Shown here: positions 1 through 10,484 of the stretch, in pieces
Layout of the letters: every line of letters begins with the position of its first letter
How positions within the stretch are numbered: the stretch's first letter is position 1
DNA from: Olsenella sp. An285
Lineage (GTDB): Bacteria > Actinomycetota > Coriobacteriia > Coriobacteriales > Atopobiaceae
Direction: 5' to 3'
Assembly: GCF_002159625.1 (NCBI RefSeq)
Contig: NZ_NFIZ01000005.1
Location: 113,128 to 177,127, forward strand
DNA length: 64,000 bases
The notes under the pieces: model-generated
Told to the model about the DNA's origin: nothing
Databases searched by the model: none
Seen by the model: only the letters and a program-made list of their open reading frames with translations
Position numbers and translations under genes: made by a program

Positions 1-278
1 GTCACATATCCGCAGATGACGCCGGGAAAGCTGTTGAGCGAGAGCATTGCCCCGCCGCCCGTTCCGCATCCCGTGACCACAAAGTCCGCGGCGCCGCCGT
101 TGAGAAGGACCGACGCGAGGATTCCGGTCTGGACGTATGAGATGGGGTTCGAGTCCTCCCCGTACATCCCATAGTTGAACACCGTGTGCCCCAGGGGCTC
201 GACTGCCCTTCTCAGCGCTCCCTCGAGCATGGGGTTCTTGGTGCACTGGCTGTCCTCGCTGACGATGGCAATTCTCAT
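1..278 (-). CDS. RpiB/LacA/LacB-family sugar-phosphate isomerase (partial)
   Basis: The gene reads leftward and runs off the window after 92 codons. It begins MRIAIVSEDSQ and carries the family's active-site loop as TGCGTGGG, with Cys-71 in the position of the catalytic Cys of RpiB and LacB. The family interconverts aldose and ketose phosphates (ribose-5-P/ribulose-5-P or galactose-6-P/tagatose-6-P) in the cytosol. The start is set by CAGGAGGG seven bases upstream. The asparagine- and glycine-rich loop differs from the lacA and lacB copies near 41 kb, so this third paralog probably acts on another pentose or hexose phosphate. Family assignment is firm; the substrate is unknown. Confidence 0.8.
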   Translation of the reverse strand, partial: MRIAIVSEDSQCTKNPMLEGALRRAVEPLGHTVFNYGMYGEDSNPISYVQTGILASVLLNGGAADFVVTGCGTGGGAMLSLNSFPGVICGYV

Positions 279-457
279 GCGACCCTCCTGTGAGCATGTC
301 TGAAACACTACTGGTTAAACGTAACTATATGCGTAAACGTGATGTGTTTGAACGTGATGCGGACATGTTTTGCGGCGATGGCGAAAATTACAAGTGACGA
401 AGCGTTTCTAATGAGTACAATAAGAGCCATTAGGAAGCTCTCATCAGAGGAGGCGTC

Positions 458-1459
458 ATGGCCGAGAAGAACCCCCAGCCCGGAACCGGTGGCGAGCGCT
501 ACGTGCCCTACGCGGAGCGCGCGGGCAACGAGTCGATCGTCTACTTCACGCGCGACCTCTCCGCGGAGGGTCTGCGCCGCGCGTACGAGCAGGTGAGCGG
601 CGGCGTCGGCGGCAAGGTGGCCGTGAAGCTGCACACCGGGGAGCAGCACGGCCCCAACATCATCCCGCGCCCGTGGGTGGCCGAGCTCCTGGAGACCGAC
701 CTCCCGGACGCCACCATCGTGGAGACCAACAGCTACTACGCCGGAGATCGCGACACCACCGAGAAGCACCGTGCGACCCTCGAGGTCAACGGCTGGACCT
801 TCGCACCCGTCGACATCCTGGACGAGGAGGGGGCTACGCCCTTCCCCGTGGCGGGCGGCAAGTGGTTCGACGCGGTGCACATGGGCTCGCACCTGGCCAA
901 CTACGACTCGCTCGTCGTGCTCACGCACTTCAAGGGCCACACCAAGGGCGGCTTTGGCGGCTCTGCCAAGAACATCGGCATCGGCTGCGCGGACGGCAAG
1001 GTCGGCAAGAGGGAGATCCACACCACGCCTGGCTCCGACGACATGTGGGACATCTCGGACGAGGAGTTCATGGAGCGCATGATGGAGTCGGCCAAGGCCG
1101 TGTGCGACCACTTCGGCGATCGTATCACCTTCGTGAACGCGATGCGCAACATGTCCGTCTCCTGCGACTGCGAGGGCACCGCGGCCGAGCCCGTGGTCAC
1201 GCCCAACGTGGGCATCCTCGCCTCCACGGACATCCTCGCGGTTGACCAGGCCTGCGTCGACATGGTCTACGCCATGCAGGAGGAGGACCGCCACGCCCTC
1301 GTGGAGCGCATGGAGACGCGCCACGGCCTGCGCCAGCTCTCCTACATGAAGGAGCTCGGCATGGGCAACAACCGCTACGTGCTCGTGGACCTCGACAACG
1401 GCGGTGCGCGCATCCAGCCTGCCGACGCGGTGGCCCACGTGGTGCCCTTCGAGGGGTAG
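458..1459 (+). CDS. DUF362 domain-containing protein
   Basis: A 333-residue protein whose core (VKLHTGE near residue 55, HFKGHTKGGFGG near 157, then AKNIGIGCA) is characteristic of DUF362, a family often fused to ferredoxin domains in anaerobes. This copy has no C-terminal CxxCxxC ferredoxin; only a CDC pair near residues 235-237 could bind metal. The biochemical role of the family is not established. The start is fixed by GAGGAGG six bases upstream. The gene is monocistronic: a divergent gene lies upstream and a large inverted repeat follows its stop. Confidence 0.8.
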   Translation: MAEKNPQPGTGGERYVPYAERAGNESIVYFTRDLSAEGLRRAYEQVSGGVGGKVAVKLHTGEQHGPNIIPRPWVAELLETDLPDATIVETNSYYAGDRDTTEKHRATLEVNGWTFAPVDILDEEGATPFPVAGGKWFDAVHMGSHLANYDSLVVLTHFKGHTKGGFGGSAKNIGIGCADGKVGKREIHTTPGSDDMWDISDEEFMERMMESAKAVCDHFGDRITFVNAMRNMSVSCDCEGTAAEPVVTPNVGILASTDILAVDQACVDMVYAMQEEDRHALVERMETRHGLRQLSYMKELGMGNNRYVLVDLDNGGARIQPADAVAHVVPFEG

Positions 1460-1481
1460 CGAGCGGACGTTCTTCTCGCCT

Positions 1482-1582
1482 TGCCATAACGGCTTTTTTC
1501 ACAACGCACGAACACGGCCATCTACCTGCACATTTACAAGAAATCGCAGGTAGATGGCCGTGGTGAAAAAACGCGTTATGGC
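1482..1582. repeat. Long nested inverted repeat between convergent genes
   Basis: The outer arms 1482-1502 and 1563-1582 share TGCCATAACG and TTTTTTCAC with two mismatches between. The inner arms 1513-1529 and 1546-1562 are a perfect 17-bp match (CACGGCCATCTACCTGC). The element sits between two convergent genes and both strands contain a T-run, so it could act as a bidirectional terminator. It is longer and more elaborate than an ordinary terminator. Confidence 0.75.
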
Positions 1583-1606
1583 ACGCCGTGCGCCGGCAGA
1601 GCCCGC

Positions 1607-4198
1607 CTACTCGTCGTCCACGAAGCCCACGCGGTAGCTCGAGAACACCACGGCGCCTTCGTCCTGCGTGGCGTCGAGGTCGACGTCGCCCCAGATGCCG
1701 AAGTCGCGGTCGTCGTCGGAGTCGCGGAAGACCTGGTGCACGTGCCAGACGTGGCCCGAGCGCTCGTCCTTCTCGTCGATGGTGTAGTACGCGGCGCTGC
1801 GGGCGTCCCCGTCCAGGACGATCTCCTCGTGCTCCTCGTAGAAGCGGTCGAGCGCGCGCTGCCACACGGGCGCGCGCCAGCCCCACTCGGCGTCGAGCTT
1901 GCCGAGCTCGTCCACGCGCCCGAAGGCGGCGAGCCGCACGCGGGCGAAGAGGGCGTTGCGCACGAGCAGCGTGAGGCCGCGCCGGTCGCGCACGACCTCG
2001 TCCGCGGCGGGCGGTGCGGCGTCGAGCCCCTCCGAGGAGCCCTCCCCGGCGGCCGCCCACTCGTCCACGAGCGAGGAGTCCACCGTGCGCACCACCAGGC
2101 CCAGCCACGCGATGATGTCGCGCAGGCGCTCGTCGCGCTTGTCCAGCGGGACGGTGCGGTCGAGCGCGCGGAACGCCTCGGAGAGGTAGCGCAGGAGGAG
2201 CCCCTCGGAGCGCGCGATGTTGTAGCGTCCCACGTACTCCTTGAAGTCGCTCGCGGTCTCCACCATGTCGCGCAGGATGGACTTGGGGCTGAGCGCAAAG
2301 TCGCGCGCCCAGGGCACCTTCTCGCAGTACTCGGCAAACGCGGCATCCAGCAGCTCCTCGAGCGGCTTGGGCCACGTGACCTCCTGGAGGCGCTCCATGC
2401 GCTCGTCGTACTCGATGCCCTCGGCCTTCATCTCGGACATCGCGCGGTCGCGCGCCACGCGCTGCTGGGCGCGCAGGATCTGCCACGGGTCCTCGAGCGT
2501 GGCCTCCGCCATGGAGATGACGTCGAGCGCATAGGTCTCGGACTCGGGGTCCAGGAGCTCCAGCGCGGCCAGCAGGAACGGCGAGAGGGGCTGGTCCAGG
2601 GCGAAGTCGTCCGGCAGGTCCACGGTGGTGTGCCAGTCCGAGCCCCCGTCTGGCAGCTCCTCGCGCGTGACCACGCCGGCGTCGAGCAGCGTGGCAAAGA
2701 TCTCGTCCGCGCGGGTGGCAAGCGCGACCTTCTCCTCCGCCGGCTGGGCGGACTCCTCGACGAGCGCGTGCACGCGGGCCCAGGCGTCGCCGCCCTGCTC
2801 GACCTCGGCGAGCACCATCGAGTGCGTGACCTTCATGCGCGGGCGCAGCGGCTCGGGCACGGCGGCGATGAGGCGCTCGAACGTCTGCTTGTTCCATCCC
2901 ACGAAGCCCTCGGGCGGCTTCTTGGTCTTGATCTTGCGCGCCTTCTTGGGGTCGCCGCCGGCCTTGGCGAGCGCGCGGGCGTTCTCGATGTCGTACTCGG
3001 TGGCCTCGGCGATGACGTGGCCCTCGGTGTCAAAGCCGGCGCGCCCGGCGCGGCCCACGATCTGGTGGAACTCGCGCGCGTTGAGGTGACGCATGCGCCG
3101 GCCGTCGAACTTGGAGAGCGCGGTGAGCACCACGGTGTGGATGGGCACGTTGATGCCCACGCCCAGGGTGTCCGTGCCGCAGATTACCGGCAGCAGGCCC
3201 TGCTGGGCGAGCTTCTCCACCAGAAGGCGGTAGCGCGGCAGCATGCCCGCGTGGTGCACGCCCACGCCGCAGCCCAGGAGGCGCTGGAGGGTCTTGCCAA
3301 AGGTGGTGGTGAACCGAGTGCCCTTCATCGCCTCCTTGATGGCCTCGCGCTGCTCCTTGGTGGAGACGCCGTAGCTGGCCAGGGACTGCGCGCTCGCGAG
3401 CGCGGCGTCCTGCGCAAAGTGGACGATGTAGAGCGGCGCCTCTCCCGCGCGCAGGGCCAGCTCCACCGTGCCCTCCAGCGCCGTGTCCACGAACTCGTAC
3501 GAGAGCGGCACGGGGCGCGGGGCGTCCGCGATGACGTCGACCGTGCGCCCGCCCGTGTGCTCCGTGAGCGACTCCGCGATGGTCGAGGTGTCCCCCAGCG
3601 TGGCGCTCATGAGGAGGAACTGCACGTGGGGAAGGGTGAGCAGCGGGACCTGCCAGGCCCAGCCGCGGTCCGGGTCCGCGTAGAAGTGGAACTCGTCCAT
3701 GGCGACGCAGCCCACGTCGCACTTCTCGCCCTCGCGCAGCGCCTGGTTCGCCAAGATCTCCGCGGTGCAGCAGATGATGGGGGCGTCCGCGTTGATGGCG
3801 GCGTCGCCCGTGATCATGCCCACGTTCTCGCGGCCAAAGAGGCTCACGAGGTCAAAGAACTTCTCGCTCACCAGGGCCTTGATGGGCGCGGTGTAGTAGG
3901 CGCGCCGGTCCGTGCAGACGCTCATGAAGCACATGCCCAGCGCCACCATGGACTTTCCCGAGCCCGTGGGGGTGCCCAGGATGAGGTGGTCGCCCGCCGC
4001 CAGGGAGAGCAGGGCCTCCTCCTGGTGCGGCCAGAGCTCGATGCCGCGCGAGTCCACCCAGCCGAGGAAGAGGTCGAGCGCCTCCTCCGCGCCGATGTTG
4101 GGATAGGTCTCGTCGTCGGGCCAGGGGATGAGCCTGCCCAGCGAGCCCTCTCCGTTGGGGCCCTCGTCGAGCGTCTGCGTCTCGGGTGCGTCTGCCAT
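1607..4198 (-). CDS. DEAD/DEAH-box helicase with DUF3516 C-terminus
   Basis: An 863-residue Ski2-like superfamily 2 helicase, probably acting on RNA. Visible motifs are Walker A GTPTGSGKS (75-83), the DEAD-box variant DEFH (168-171), motif III MSATLGD, and motif VI QIVGRAGRAG. The C-terminal half matches the actinobacterial DUF3516 region found in this helicase type. I chose the ATG at 4198 (MADAPETQ) because TAGGAG lies just upstream; a longer in-frame extension to 4285 has no comparable site and would run into the divergent promoter. It is divergently transcribed from the nitroreductase. The cellular substrate is not known. Confidence 0.85.
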   Translation of the reverse strand: MADAPETQTLDEGPNGEGSLGRLIPWPDDETYPNIGAEEALDLFLGWVDSRGIELWPHQEEALLSLAAGDHLILGTPTGSGKSMVALGMCFMSVCTDRRAYYTAPIKALVSEKFFDLVSLFGRENVGMITGDAAINADAPIICCTAEILANQALREGEKCDVGCVAMDEFHFYADPDRGWAWQVPLLTLPHVQFLLMSATLGDTSTIAESLTEHTGGRTVDVIADAPRPVPLSYEFVDTALEGTVELALRAGEAPLYIVHFAQDAALASAQSLASYGVSTKEQREAIKEAMKGTRFTTTFGKTLQRLLGCGVGVHHAGMLPRYRLLVEKLAQQGLLPVICGTDTLGVGINVPIHTVVLTALSKFDGRRMRHLNAREFHQIVGRAGRAGFDTEGHVIAEATEYDIENARALAKAGGDPKKARKIKTKKPPEGFVGWNKQTFERLIAAVPEPLRPRMKVTHSMVLAEVEQGGDAWARVHALVEESAQPAEEKVALATRADEIFATLLDAGVVTREELPDGGSDWHTTVDLPDDFALDQPLSPFLLAALELLDPESETYALDVISMAEATLEDPWQILRAQQRVARDRAMSEMKAEGIEYDERMERLQEVTWPKPLEELLDAAFAEYCEKVPWARDFALSPKSILRDMVETASDFKEYVGRYNIARSEGLLLRYLSEAFRALDRTVPLDKRDERLRDIIAWLGLVVRTVDSSLVDEWAAAGEGSSEGLDAAPPAADEVVRDRRGLTLLVRNALFARVRLAAFGRVDELGKLDAEWGWRAPVWQRALDRFYEEHEEIVLDGDARSAAYYTIDEKDERSGHVWHVHQVFRDSDDDRDFGIWGDVDLDATQDEGAVVFSSYRVGFVDDE

Positions 4199-4283
4199 GC
4201 GTCTCCTATCAGATGGTGGACCACCCATTCTAGCGCGGAGCCGGGGGTATACTCGAGGTGTCCATCGATGTGAGGAGGCTCCC

Positions 4284-4799
4284 ATGACCGACTTCCTGCA
4301 GCTCGCGCACGATCGCTACTCCTGCCGCGCCTTCTCGGACGCGCCCGTCGAGGCCGAGAAGATCGAGGCGCTCCTCGACGCTGCCGTTGACGCCCCCACC
4401 GCGGTGGACAAGCAGCCCTGGCACATCTGGGTCGTTGAGAGCCCGGAGGCGGTGGAGCGCCTCTCCGCGCTCACGCGCTTCAACTTTGGCGCCAAGATCA
4501 TCCTCATGCTGGGCGCCGCCCCCGCGGAGGCGTGGGTGCGCAAGTACGACGGTCGCAACTTCGCGGACGTGGACGCCTCCATCGTGGGAACGCACGTCAT
4601 GCTGGCGGCGCACGACCTTGGTCTGGGCACCACGTGGGTGGGCCACTTCGACGCGCCGGCGGTGAAGGAGGCCTTCCCCGAGACGGCGGACTACGACCTC
4701 GTGGCGCTCTTCCCGCTGGGCTACCCCGCGGAGGGCGACGAGCCCGCGGCCAAGCACTTCGAGCGCAAGCCCAAGGAGGAGCTCGTCTCCCGCCTCTAG
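4284..4799 (+). CDS. Nitroreductase family protein
   Basis: A 171-residue FMN-dependent nitroreductase-fold protein. The N-terminal RYSCRAFSDAPV and the stretch DAPTAVDKQPWHIWVV are the usual flavin phosphate and ring contacts, and GTHVMLAAHDLGLGTTWVGHF is the conserved C-terminal half. Such enzymes reduce nitro compounds, quinones or flavins with NAD(P)H; the short length fits the single-domain group seen in anaerobes. The start is supported by GAGGAGG. A TATACT hexamer at 4248-4253 could be its -10 box. The physiological substrate cannot be read from sequence. Confidence 0.85.
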   Translation: MTDFLQLAHDRYSCRAFSDAPVEAEKIEALLDAAVDAPTAVDKQPWHIWVVESPEAVERLSALTRFNFGAKIILMLGAAPAEAWVRKYDGRNFADVDASIVGTHVMLAAHDLGLGTTWVGHFDAPAVKEAFPETADYDLVALFPLGYPAEGDEPAAKHFERKPKEELVSRL

Positions 4800-4811
4800 T
4801 GCGGCGGTGCC

Positions 4812-4892
4812 CGCGCTTGACAGATTGCTCAGGCCAAACTGTCAAGTTGCTTACGCTCTTGACAGTTTGGCCTGAGCAATCTGTCAAGCGCG
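4812..4892. repeat. Family A palindrome, two units facing each other
   Basis: A perfect 35-bp inverted repeat (arms 4812-4846 and 4858-4892, 11-base loop). Each arm is itself a family A unit of the form TTGACAG...CTGTCAA. The double arrangement resembles bacterial interspersed mosaic elements built from REP units. It lies about 12 bases after the nitroreductase stop. Confidence 0.85.
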
Positions 4893-5029
4893 CGACTCGT
4901 GTTGGCTCAGTGTACCAGCGGTTAAGTGACGCAACCGTCACCGATTCCTCATGCCCAAACTGGTAGGCTGAGGGTCGGGCGCCGCCCTGTCGCGTGCGTC
5001 CCCACATCAGCAGGAACCAGCACGAACGG

Positions 5030-6385
5030 ATGGAATCAATGAGCGAGAACTACTCTCGTGGTCAGTATCAGCCCCAGTCGCGCACCCGCACGGCGCCGCC
5101 CCACCTGCGTGCGGAGGCCGCCCGTAGGCAGCCCTCCGGGCGCGGCTCCTCTCCTCAGCGCCGCAAGCCCAGCAATGGCGGCTCGGGGGGCGGGCGCGGC
5201 ATCACCCTCATCGCCCTTCTCGTCATCGCCGTCATCGTGGGCGGTGGCGTATGGATGTGGCTCAACCGCACGGTCTACGTGAGCGTGAACGGGCAGTCCG
5301 CCGAGGTCAAGATCGACTCCGGCCTCACGGACATCCTGTCCGTCTCGGGCGTCTCGCCCAAGCCGGGCAACCTCGTCTCCGTGGGCGGCAACGTCCTGGA
5401 GGAGGGGGGCGGCACTGCCTTCACCGTGAAGGTCAACGGCGACGAGCTCACCGAGGGGGAGATCGGCTCCTTCCGCGCCAAGGGCAACGAGGCCATCTCC
5501 TTTGGCGACGGCACGGACGTGACCGAGTCCTCCCACGAGGAGGAGCGCGAGTCCCAGCCCAAGCTCGAGCCTGCCAGCAGCGTGGGCGCCGTCACGTTTG
5601 TCTCCCAGTACGGCAAGACGGGCCGTCAGAAGTTCACGGTGGGAGACATCTCCGGCGAGGCCATCGAGGGCGAGGTCATCGAGCCCGTCCAGAACGTGAA
5701 GATCGAGAGCGTCAACGTCAGGCCCGAGAACGGCCGCAAGGTCGTGGCCCTCACGTTTGACGACGGCCCCAGCAAGTACACGCAGCGGTACCTGGACATC
5801 CTGAGCAAGTACGGCGCGCGTGCCACCTTCTTCTGCCTCGGCTCGCAGATCCCCGGCAACGAGGGCCTCGTGCAGGCCATCAAGAACCAGGGCTCCCAGG
5901 TGGCCTCCCACACCCAGAACCACGAGCAGCTCACGCTGCTCGACCCGGACGCGCTGCGCTCCGAGGTGACGCAGACGTTCTCCGCCATCTCCTCCGCGGG
6001 CGGCGGCGACACCACGGTGCTGCGCCCGCCCTACGGTGCGCTCGACACCAGCACGTGGGCGGCCTCCGGCGGCACCTTCTCCGCCTCGATCATCTGGAAC
6101 CTCGACAGCCTTGACTGGGAGCTGCCCGGCGTTGACACCATCGTGGAGAACTGCACGCTGGGCGTCACCAGTGGCAGCATCATCCTCATGCACGACGGCG
6201 GCGGCAACCGAGACCAGGACGTCGAGGCGCTGCCCCGGATCATCGAGACGCTGCAGGGTCAGGGCTACGAGCTGGTGACCATCAACGAGCTCCTGGCCAC
6301 GGACAGCCGCATCCCCGAGTCGGTGGCCTCCGGAAACGCCACCATACCCGAGGGCCACGTCTGGGCCTCCGAGGTGGTGGAGTAG
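5030..6385 (+). CDS. Membrane-anchored polysaccharide deacetylase (NodB domain)
   Basis: A 451-residue protein with a basic, Gln/Arg/Pro-rich cytoplasmic N-terminus, one membrane segment (about 58-78) and an extracellular C-terminal NodB domain. Catalytic motifs are present: FDDGP (243-247), the metal-binding SHTQNH (His294, His298), RPPYG, and the late LMHDGGG. It most likely de-N-acetylates peptidoglycan or another wall glycan, which in Gram-positives lowers lysozyme sensitivity. The start is uncertain: ATG 5030 and ATG 5039 (MSENYSRG) both have weak ribosome binding sites, and a GTG lies further upstream. A family A palindrome follows the stop. Confidence 0.85.
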   Translation: MESMSENYSRGQYQPQSRTRTAPPHLRAEAARRQPSGRGSSPQRRKPSNGGSGGGRGITLIALLVIAVIVGGGVWMWLNRTVYVSVNGQSAEVKIDSGLTDILSVSGVSPKPGNLVSVGGNVLEEGGGTAFTVKVNGDELTEGEIGSFRAKGNEAISFGDGTDVTESSHEEERESQPKLEPASSVGAVTFVSQYGKTGRQKFTVGDISGEAIEGEVIEPVQNVKIESVNVRPENGRKVVALTFDDGPSKYTQRYLDILSKYGARATFFCLGSQIPGNEGLVQAIKNQGSQVASHTQNHEQLTLLDPDALRSEVTQTFSAISSAGGGDTTVLRPPYGALDTSTWAASGGTFSASIIWNLDSLDWELPGVDTIVENCTLGVTSGSIILMHDGGGNRDQDVEALPRIIETLQGQGYELVTINELLATDSRIPESVASGNATIPEGHVWASEVVE

Positions 6386-6386
6386 C

Positions 6387-6415
6387 TTGACAGTTTGCTC
6401 AGGTCAAACTGTCAA
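6387..6415. repeat. Family A palindrome
   Basis: An 11-bp stem TTGACAGTTTG / CAAACTGTCAA around a CTCAGGT loop, two bases after the deacetylase stop codon. Confidence 0.85.
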
Positions 6416-6439
6416 CCCGGGAAAGTATCAGCAACAGGA

Positions 6440-6477
6440 GACGGGCCGGGGCGCAGCTCAAAGCGCCCCGGCCCGTC
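6440..6477. terminator. Bidirectional terminator between convergent genes
   Basis: A perfect 15-bp GC stem (GACGGGCCGGGGCGC and its complement at 6463-6477) with an 8-base loop, between the deacetylase and the convergent pyrE gene. Confidence 0.75.
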
Positions 6478-6499
6478 CTCGTTCGTACCGCTCTTCTCG

Positions 6500-7162
6500 C
6501 TACTTGACGCCGTACTGCTCGTAGTAGGCGTCGATCGCGGCGCGCAGCTCGGGCGTGATGACGGTGCCGTCGAGGGCCTCGACGACCTCGGCCATGGAGA
6601 CGATGCTCGCCACGGGGAACCCGTACTTCTCCTGGATCTCCTGCTGGGCGGTCACGACGCCGCCCTTGCCCACCTCCATGCGGTTGAGGCTCACGATGAG
6701 GCCCTTGACCTCCACGTTGGCGGCGCCCGTCACCTTGGGGTAGGTCTCGTCGATGGACTTGCCGGAGGTGGTGACGTCCTCGATCATGACCACGCGGTCG
6801 CCGTCGGCGAGCTTGGTGCCCAGCAGGCCGCCCTTGTCCGCGCCGTGGTCCTTCTCCTCCTTGCGGTCGGAGCAGTAGCGGACCTCCTTGCCGTACAGGT
6901 CGTGCAGGGCGATGGCGGTGGTCACGGCCAGGGGGATGCCCTTGTACGCCGGCCCAAAGAGCACGTCAAAGTCCAGGCCAAAGTTGTCGTGGATGGCGTG
7001 GGCGTAGTACTCGCCCAGGCGCTTGAGCTGGGAGCCCGTGACGTAGGCGCCCGCGTTCATGAAGAAGGGAGACTTGCGCCCGCTCTTGAGCGTGAAGTCG
7101 CCGAACTTCAGGACGTTGGACTCCACCATGAACTCGATGAATTCGCGCTTGTAGGCTTCCAT
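6500..7162 (-). CDS. pyrE: Orotate phosphoribosyltransferase
   Basis: This 220-residue enzyme transfers ribose-5-phosphate from PRPP to orotate to give orotidylate, the fifth step of UMP synthesis. The PRPP-binding loop reads VVMIEDVTTSGKS (124-136); FTLKSGRKSPFFMNAG near the N-terminus is the orotate-binding region of the bacterial family. I chose the ATG at 7162 (MEAYKREF) because GGAAGGAG lies just upstream; the upstream in-frame ATGs have no such site and would overlap the ATPase gene. No other pyrimidine gene is nearby. Confidence 0.92.
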   Translation of the reverse strand: MEAYKREFIEFMVESNVLKFGDFTLKSGRKSPFFMNAGAYVTGSQLKRLGEYYAHAIHDNFGLDFDVLFGPAYKGIPLAVTTAIALHDLYGKEVRYCSDRKEEKDHGADKGGLLGTKLADGDRVVMIEDVTTSGKSIDETYPKVTGAANVEVKGLIVSLNRMEVGKGGVVTAQQEIQEKYGFPVASIVSMAEVVEALDGTVITPELRAAIDAYYEQYGVK

Positions 7163-7209
7163 GTGCTCTCCTTCCGGCGGCCAAGCCGCGTCGTGTGCGT
7201 AGCTAGATT

Positions 7210-8583
7210 CTACTTGTCCGCGGCGCCCGCATCGTCCGAGAGAAGCCACTTCCACGCGGGCACCTGCGCGATACGACCGGCCTCTGACTCGTATGTCGCC
7301 GCTGGGCCGTTTCCTACCACGATGAGCCCCTCGTCGAGACGCGACTCCCGCATCGCCTCCCAGAGCGCGCGAGTCTCCCTCTTGGCGGTTTCGGGGTCAT
7401 CCATGCGGTCCGTGACCTGGACGAGCTGGTACGGAGCACCATCGAGGACGTCGCCAACCACAAAGTCGATCTCGTATCCGTGCTCGTGGGTGTGGAGCGT
7501 GGATATGGTCCCCTCGCGTGCGGAGGGGTTTCGTCTGCGCAGCTCCAGATACACGGCGTTCTCGAGCCGCTGGCCTCGATCGTTCACCCCCGCCCGGCTG
7601 TTGGCGAGCGCAAGCCCCGGGTCTACCGCGTAGACCTTTGGCTGGGCGGTCGTGCTCTCGGAGAGCGAGCGCGAGAACTCCTTGACCTGAAAGAGCAGAT
7701 ACGCCTCCTCGAAGTACGAGACGAGACCCGCAAGGTATCCGCGTCCCGTGGCAAGGCCTGCCGAGCGCAGGTCGTTCTCGATCTTTCTCACAGAGAGCTG
7801 CCGCGCATTGAGGCCGAGGAGCCTCGTTGCCAGGGCGGAGGCGACGCGCGGGCGGGACAGGTTGTGGCGCTCCACTACGTCCTTGGCCACGACGCGCTGG
7901 GCGTATGACTGGAGCAGGGCGTTTGCCCTCGGTCGCGGCAGGTCCTGGACTGCCGGGAACCCGCCCTTGTCGAGATATGCGTCGAGAAGGGCCTGGAACT
8001 GAGCCTGGCTCGAGGGGGCGTGAATCGGCTCCTCCCGATGGGCGGCGAGCGCGGGGTCGAGGGAGACAACCTCGCCGAAGGAGAAGGGGAGCAGCTCGAA
8101 GTCAAGTGCGCGGCCGCGGAACTCGGTGGATATCTCCTTTGATAGCATCTTTGACGACGATCCGGTCACATAGATGGTCGCGCGGGTGGTGTCAACGATG
8201 CGGCGAAGCCAGCGACCCCAGTCGCTCATCTCCTGGAGCTCGTCCAGAAAGAGGTAGATTCCTTCCTCAGATTGCGTCTCGGGGTTGAGGTAGCGAAAGG
8301 TCTCGAGAAGGTCGTCGCCCGTGCGTGGGGTTACGGGACCCAATCGATCGTCATCGAAGTTGAAGTAGCAGATGCGCCTCTCGGGAACGCCCGTCGCAAG
8401 AAGCCTGTCCATCTCCTGGTACAGGCGGTAGGACTTGCCTGAGCGCCGCATTCCCGTGACAACCTTGACGAGGTTGCCCGCACGGGGGGCGAGGGGCTCG
8501 CCCAGGTCGAGGTCACGCGGCACGATGGGTCGATAGAGGTCGAGGGAGAACTCCCGGAGGATGACCGCGATGGTTTCGTTCAT
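7210..8583 (-). CDS. AAA ATPase of the AAA_14/DUF4143 type
   Basis: A 457-residue protein with Walker A GMRRSGKS (44-51) and Walker B LFLDE (111-115), followed by the DUF4143 C-terminal domain, which carries a nuclease-like fold in this family. The family is widespread in gut bacteria and archaea, often in variable copy number; its function is undefined, though links to defence or selfish maintenance have been suggested. The start is supported by GGAGGTC. Its upstream region carries two similar 17-bp imperfect palindromes, which suggests autoregulation. It sits between pyrE and asnS without functional connection to either. Confidence 0.85.
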   Translation of the reverse strand: MNETIAVILREFSLDLYRPIVPRDLDLGEPLAPRAGNLVKVVTGMRRSGKSYRLYQEMDRLLATGVPERRICYFNFDDDRLGPVTPRTGDDLLETFRYLNPETQSEEGIYLFLDELQEMSDWGRWLRRIVDTTRATIYVTGSSSKMLSKEISTEFRGRALDFELLPFSFGEVVSLDPALAAHREEPIHAPSSQAQFQALLDAYLDKGGFPAVQDLPRPRANALLQSYAQRVVAKDVVERHNLSRPRVASALATRLLGLNARQLSVRKIENDLRSAGLATGRGYLAGLVSYFEEAYLLFQVKEFSRSLSESTTAQPKVYAVDPGLALANSRAGVNDRGQRLENAVYLELRRRNPSAREGTISTLHTHEHGYEIDFVVGDVLDGAPYQLVQVTDRMDDPETAKRETRALWEAMRESRLDEGLIVVGNGPAATYESEAGRIAQVPAWKWLLSDDAGAADK

Positions 8584-8601
8584 GCTATGACCTCCACAAC
8601 T

Positions 8602-8671
8602 GGTAACTTCATATTACCAATATTACTAAAACTGGTAATCTTATATGACCAGTTTTCTCAAAATTGGTCAT
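8602..8671. promoter_or_regulatory. Paired palindromes upstream of the AAA ATPase
   Basis: Two 17-bp imperfect palindromes of the pattern GGTAA-N7-TTACC or -GACC (8602-8618 and 8634-8650) are spaced 32 bp start to start, about three helical turns. A third half-site pair (GACCA at 8647 with TGGTC downstream) overlaps the second. The stretch is markedly AT-rich. This looks like an operator for the ATPase gene, possibly self-recognised. No binding protein is identified. Confidence 0.5.
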
Positions 8672-8793
8672 GCAGGGTTGCCAGCTGGGTGTCACGACGC
8701 TCCTTTGCCACGGGCCCTGCAAGCGCCGTCCCGTGCGTTGCGCTAGAGTTACAGAGGCTCATTACAGGCGAGAAGAACCTCGGAGGAGTACCC

Positions 8794-10197
<1,404 letters not shown>

Positions 10198-10207
10198 CGT
10201 GAGCTTC

Positions 10208-10230
10208 GGGGCCGGCCGCGCGCCGGCCCC
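10208..10230 (+). terminator. Hairpin after asnS
   Basis: A 9-bp stem GGGGCCGGC / GCCGGCCCC with a 5-base loop, ten bases after the asnS stop. Only a weak T tract follows. Confidence 0.6.
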
Positions 10231-10484
10231 TTCGCTGTCTCGAGGTTCTTCTCGCCGCGTCCTCCCTCCGCCCCTCTCGCCACGTTCCAAACGTGACAGG
10301 TGGTGGTTCTTGCATTAAGCGCGGGAACAACTCGACAACCTTAGGGCGTTTTTAGAGAGACTACCTGCATCGTTTGGGGCCGCAGGGCGAGGGGGCGCCG
10401 GGCCGCATGGCGAGAAGAACGTGCGGCACGCCGAGAAGAACGTGCGACAATGGGGCCACGTTCGCCCCCGGCGAGGAGGTCCCC

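Noticed and set aside
1736..4273. 845-codon open frame on the plus strand opposite the helicase
   Set aside because: It is a shadow of the high-GC helicase gene: His/Val/Arg/Leu-rich low-complexity translation without motifs, while the minus strand has complete helicase motifs.
4893..4975. tRNA-like stretch (TTGGCTCAGTGTACCAGCGG)
   Set aside because: No acceptor stem, T-arm or anticodon arm could be formed; it is probably promoter DNA for the deacetylase gene.
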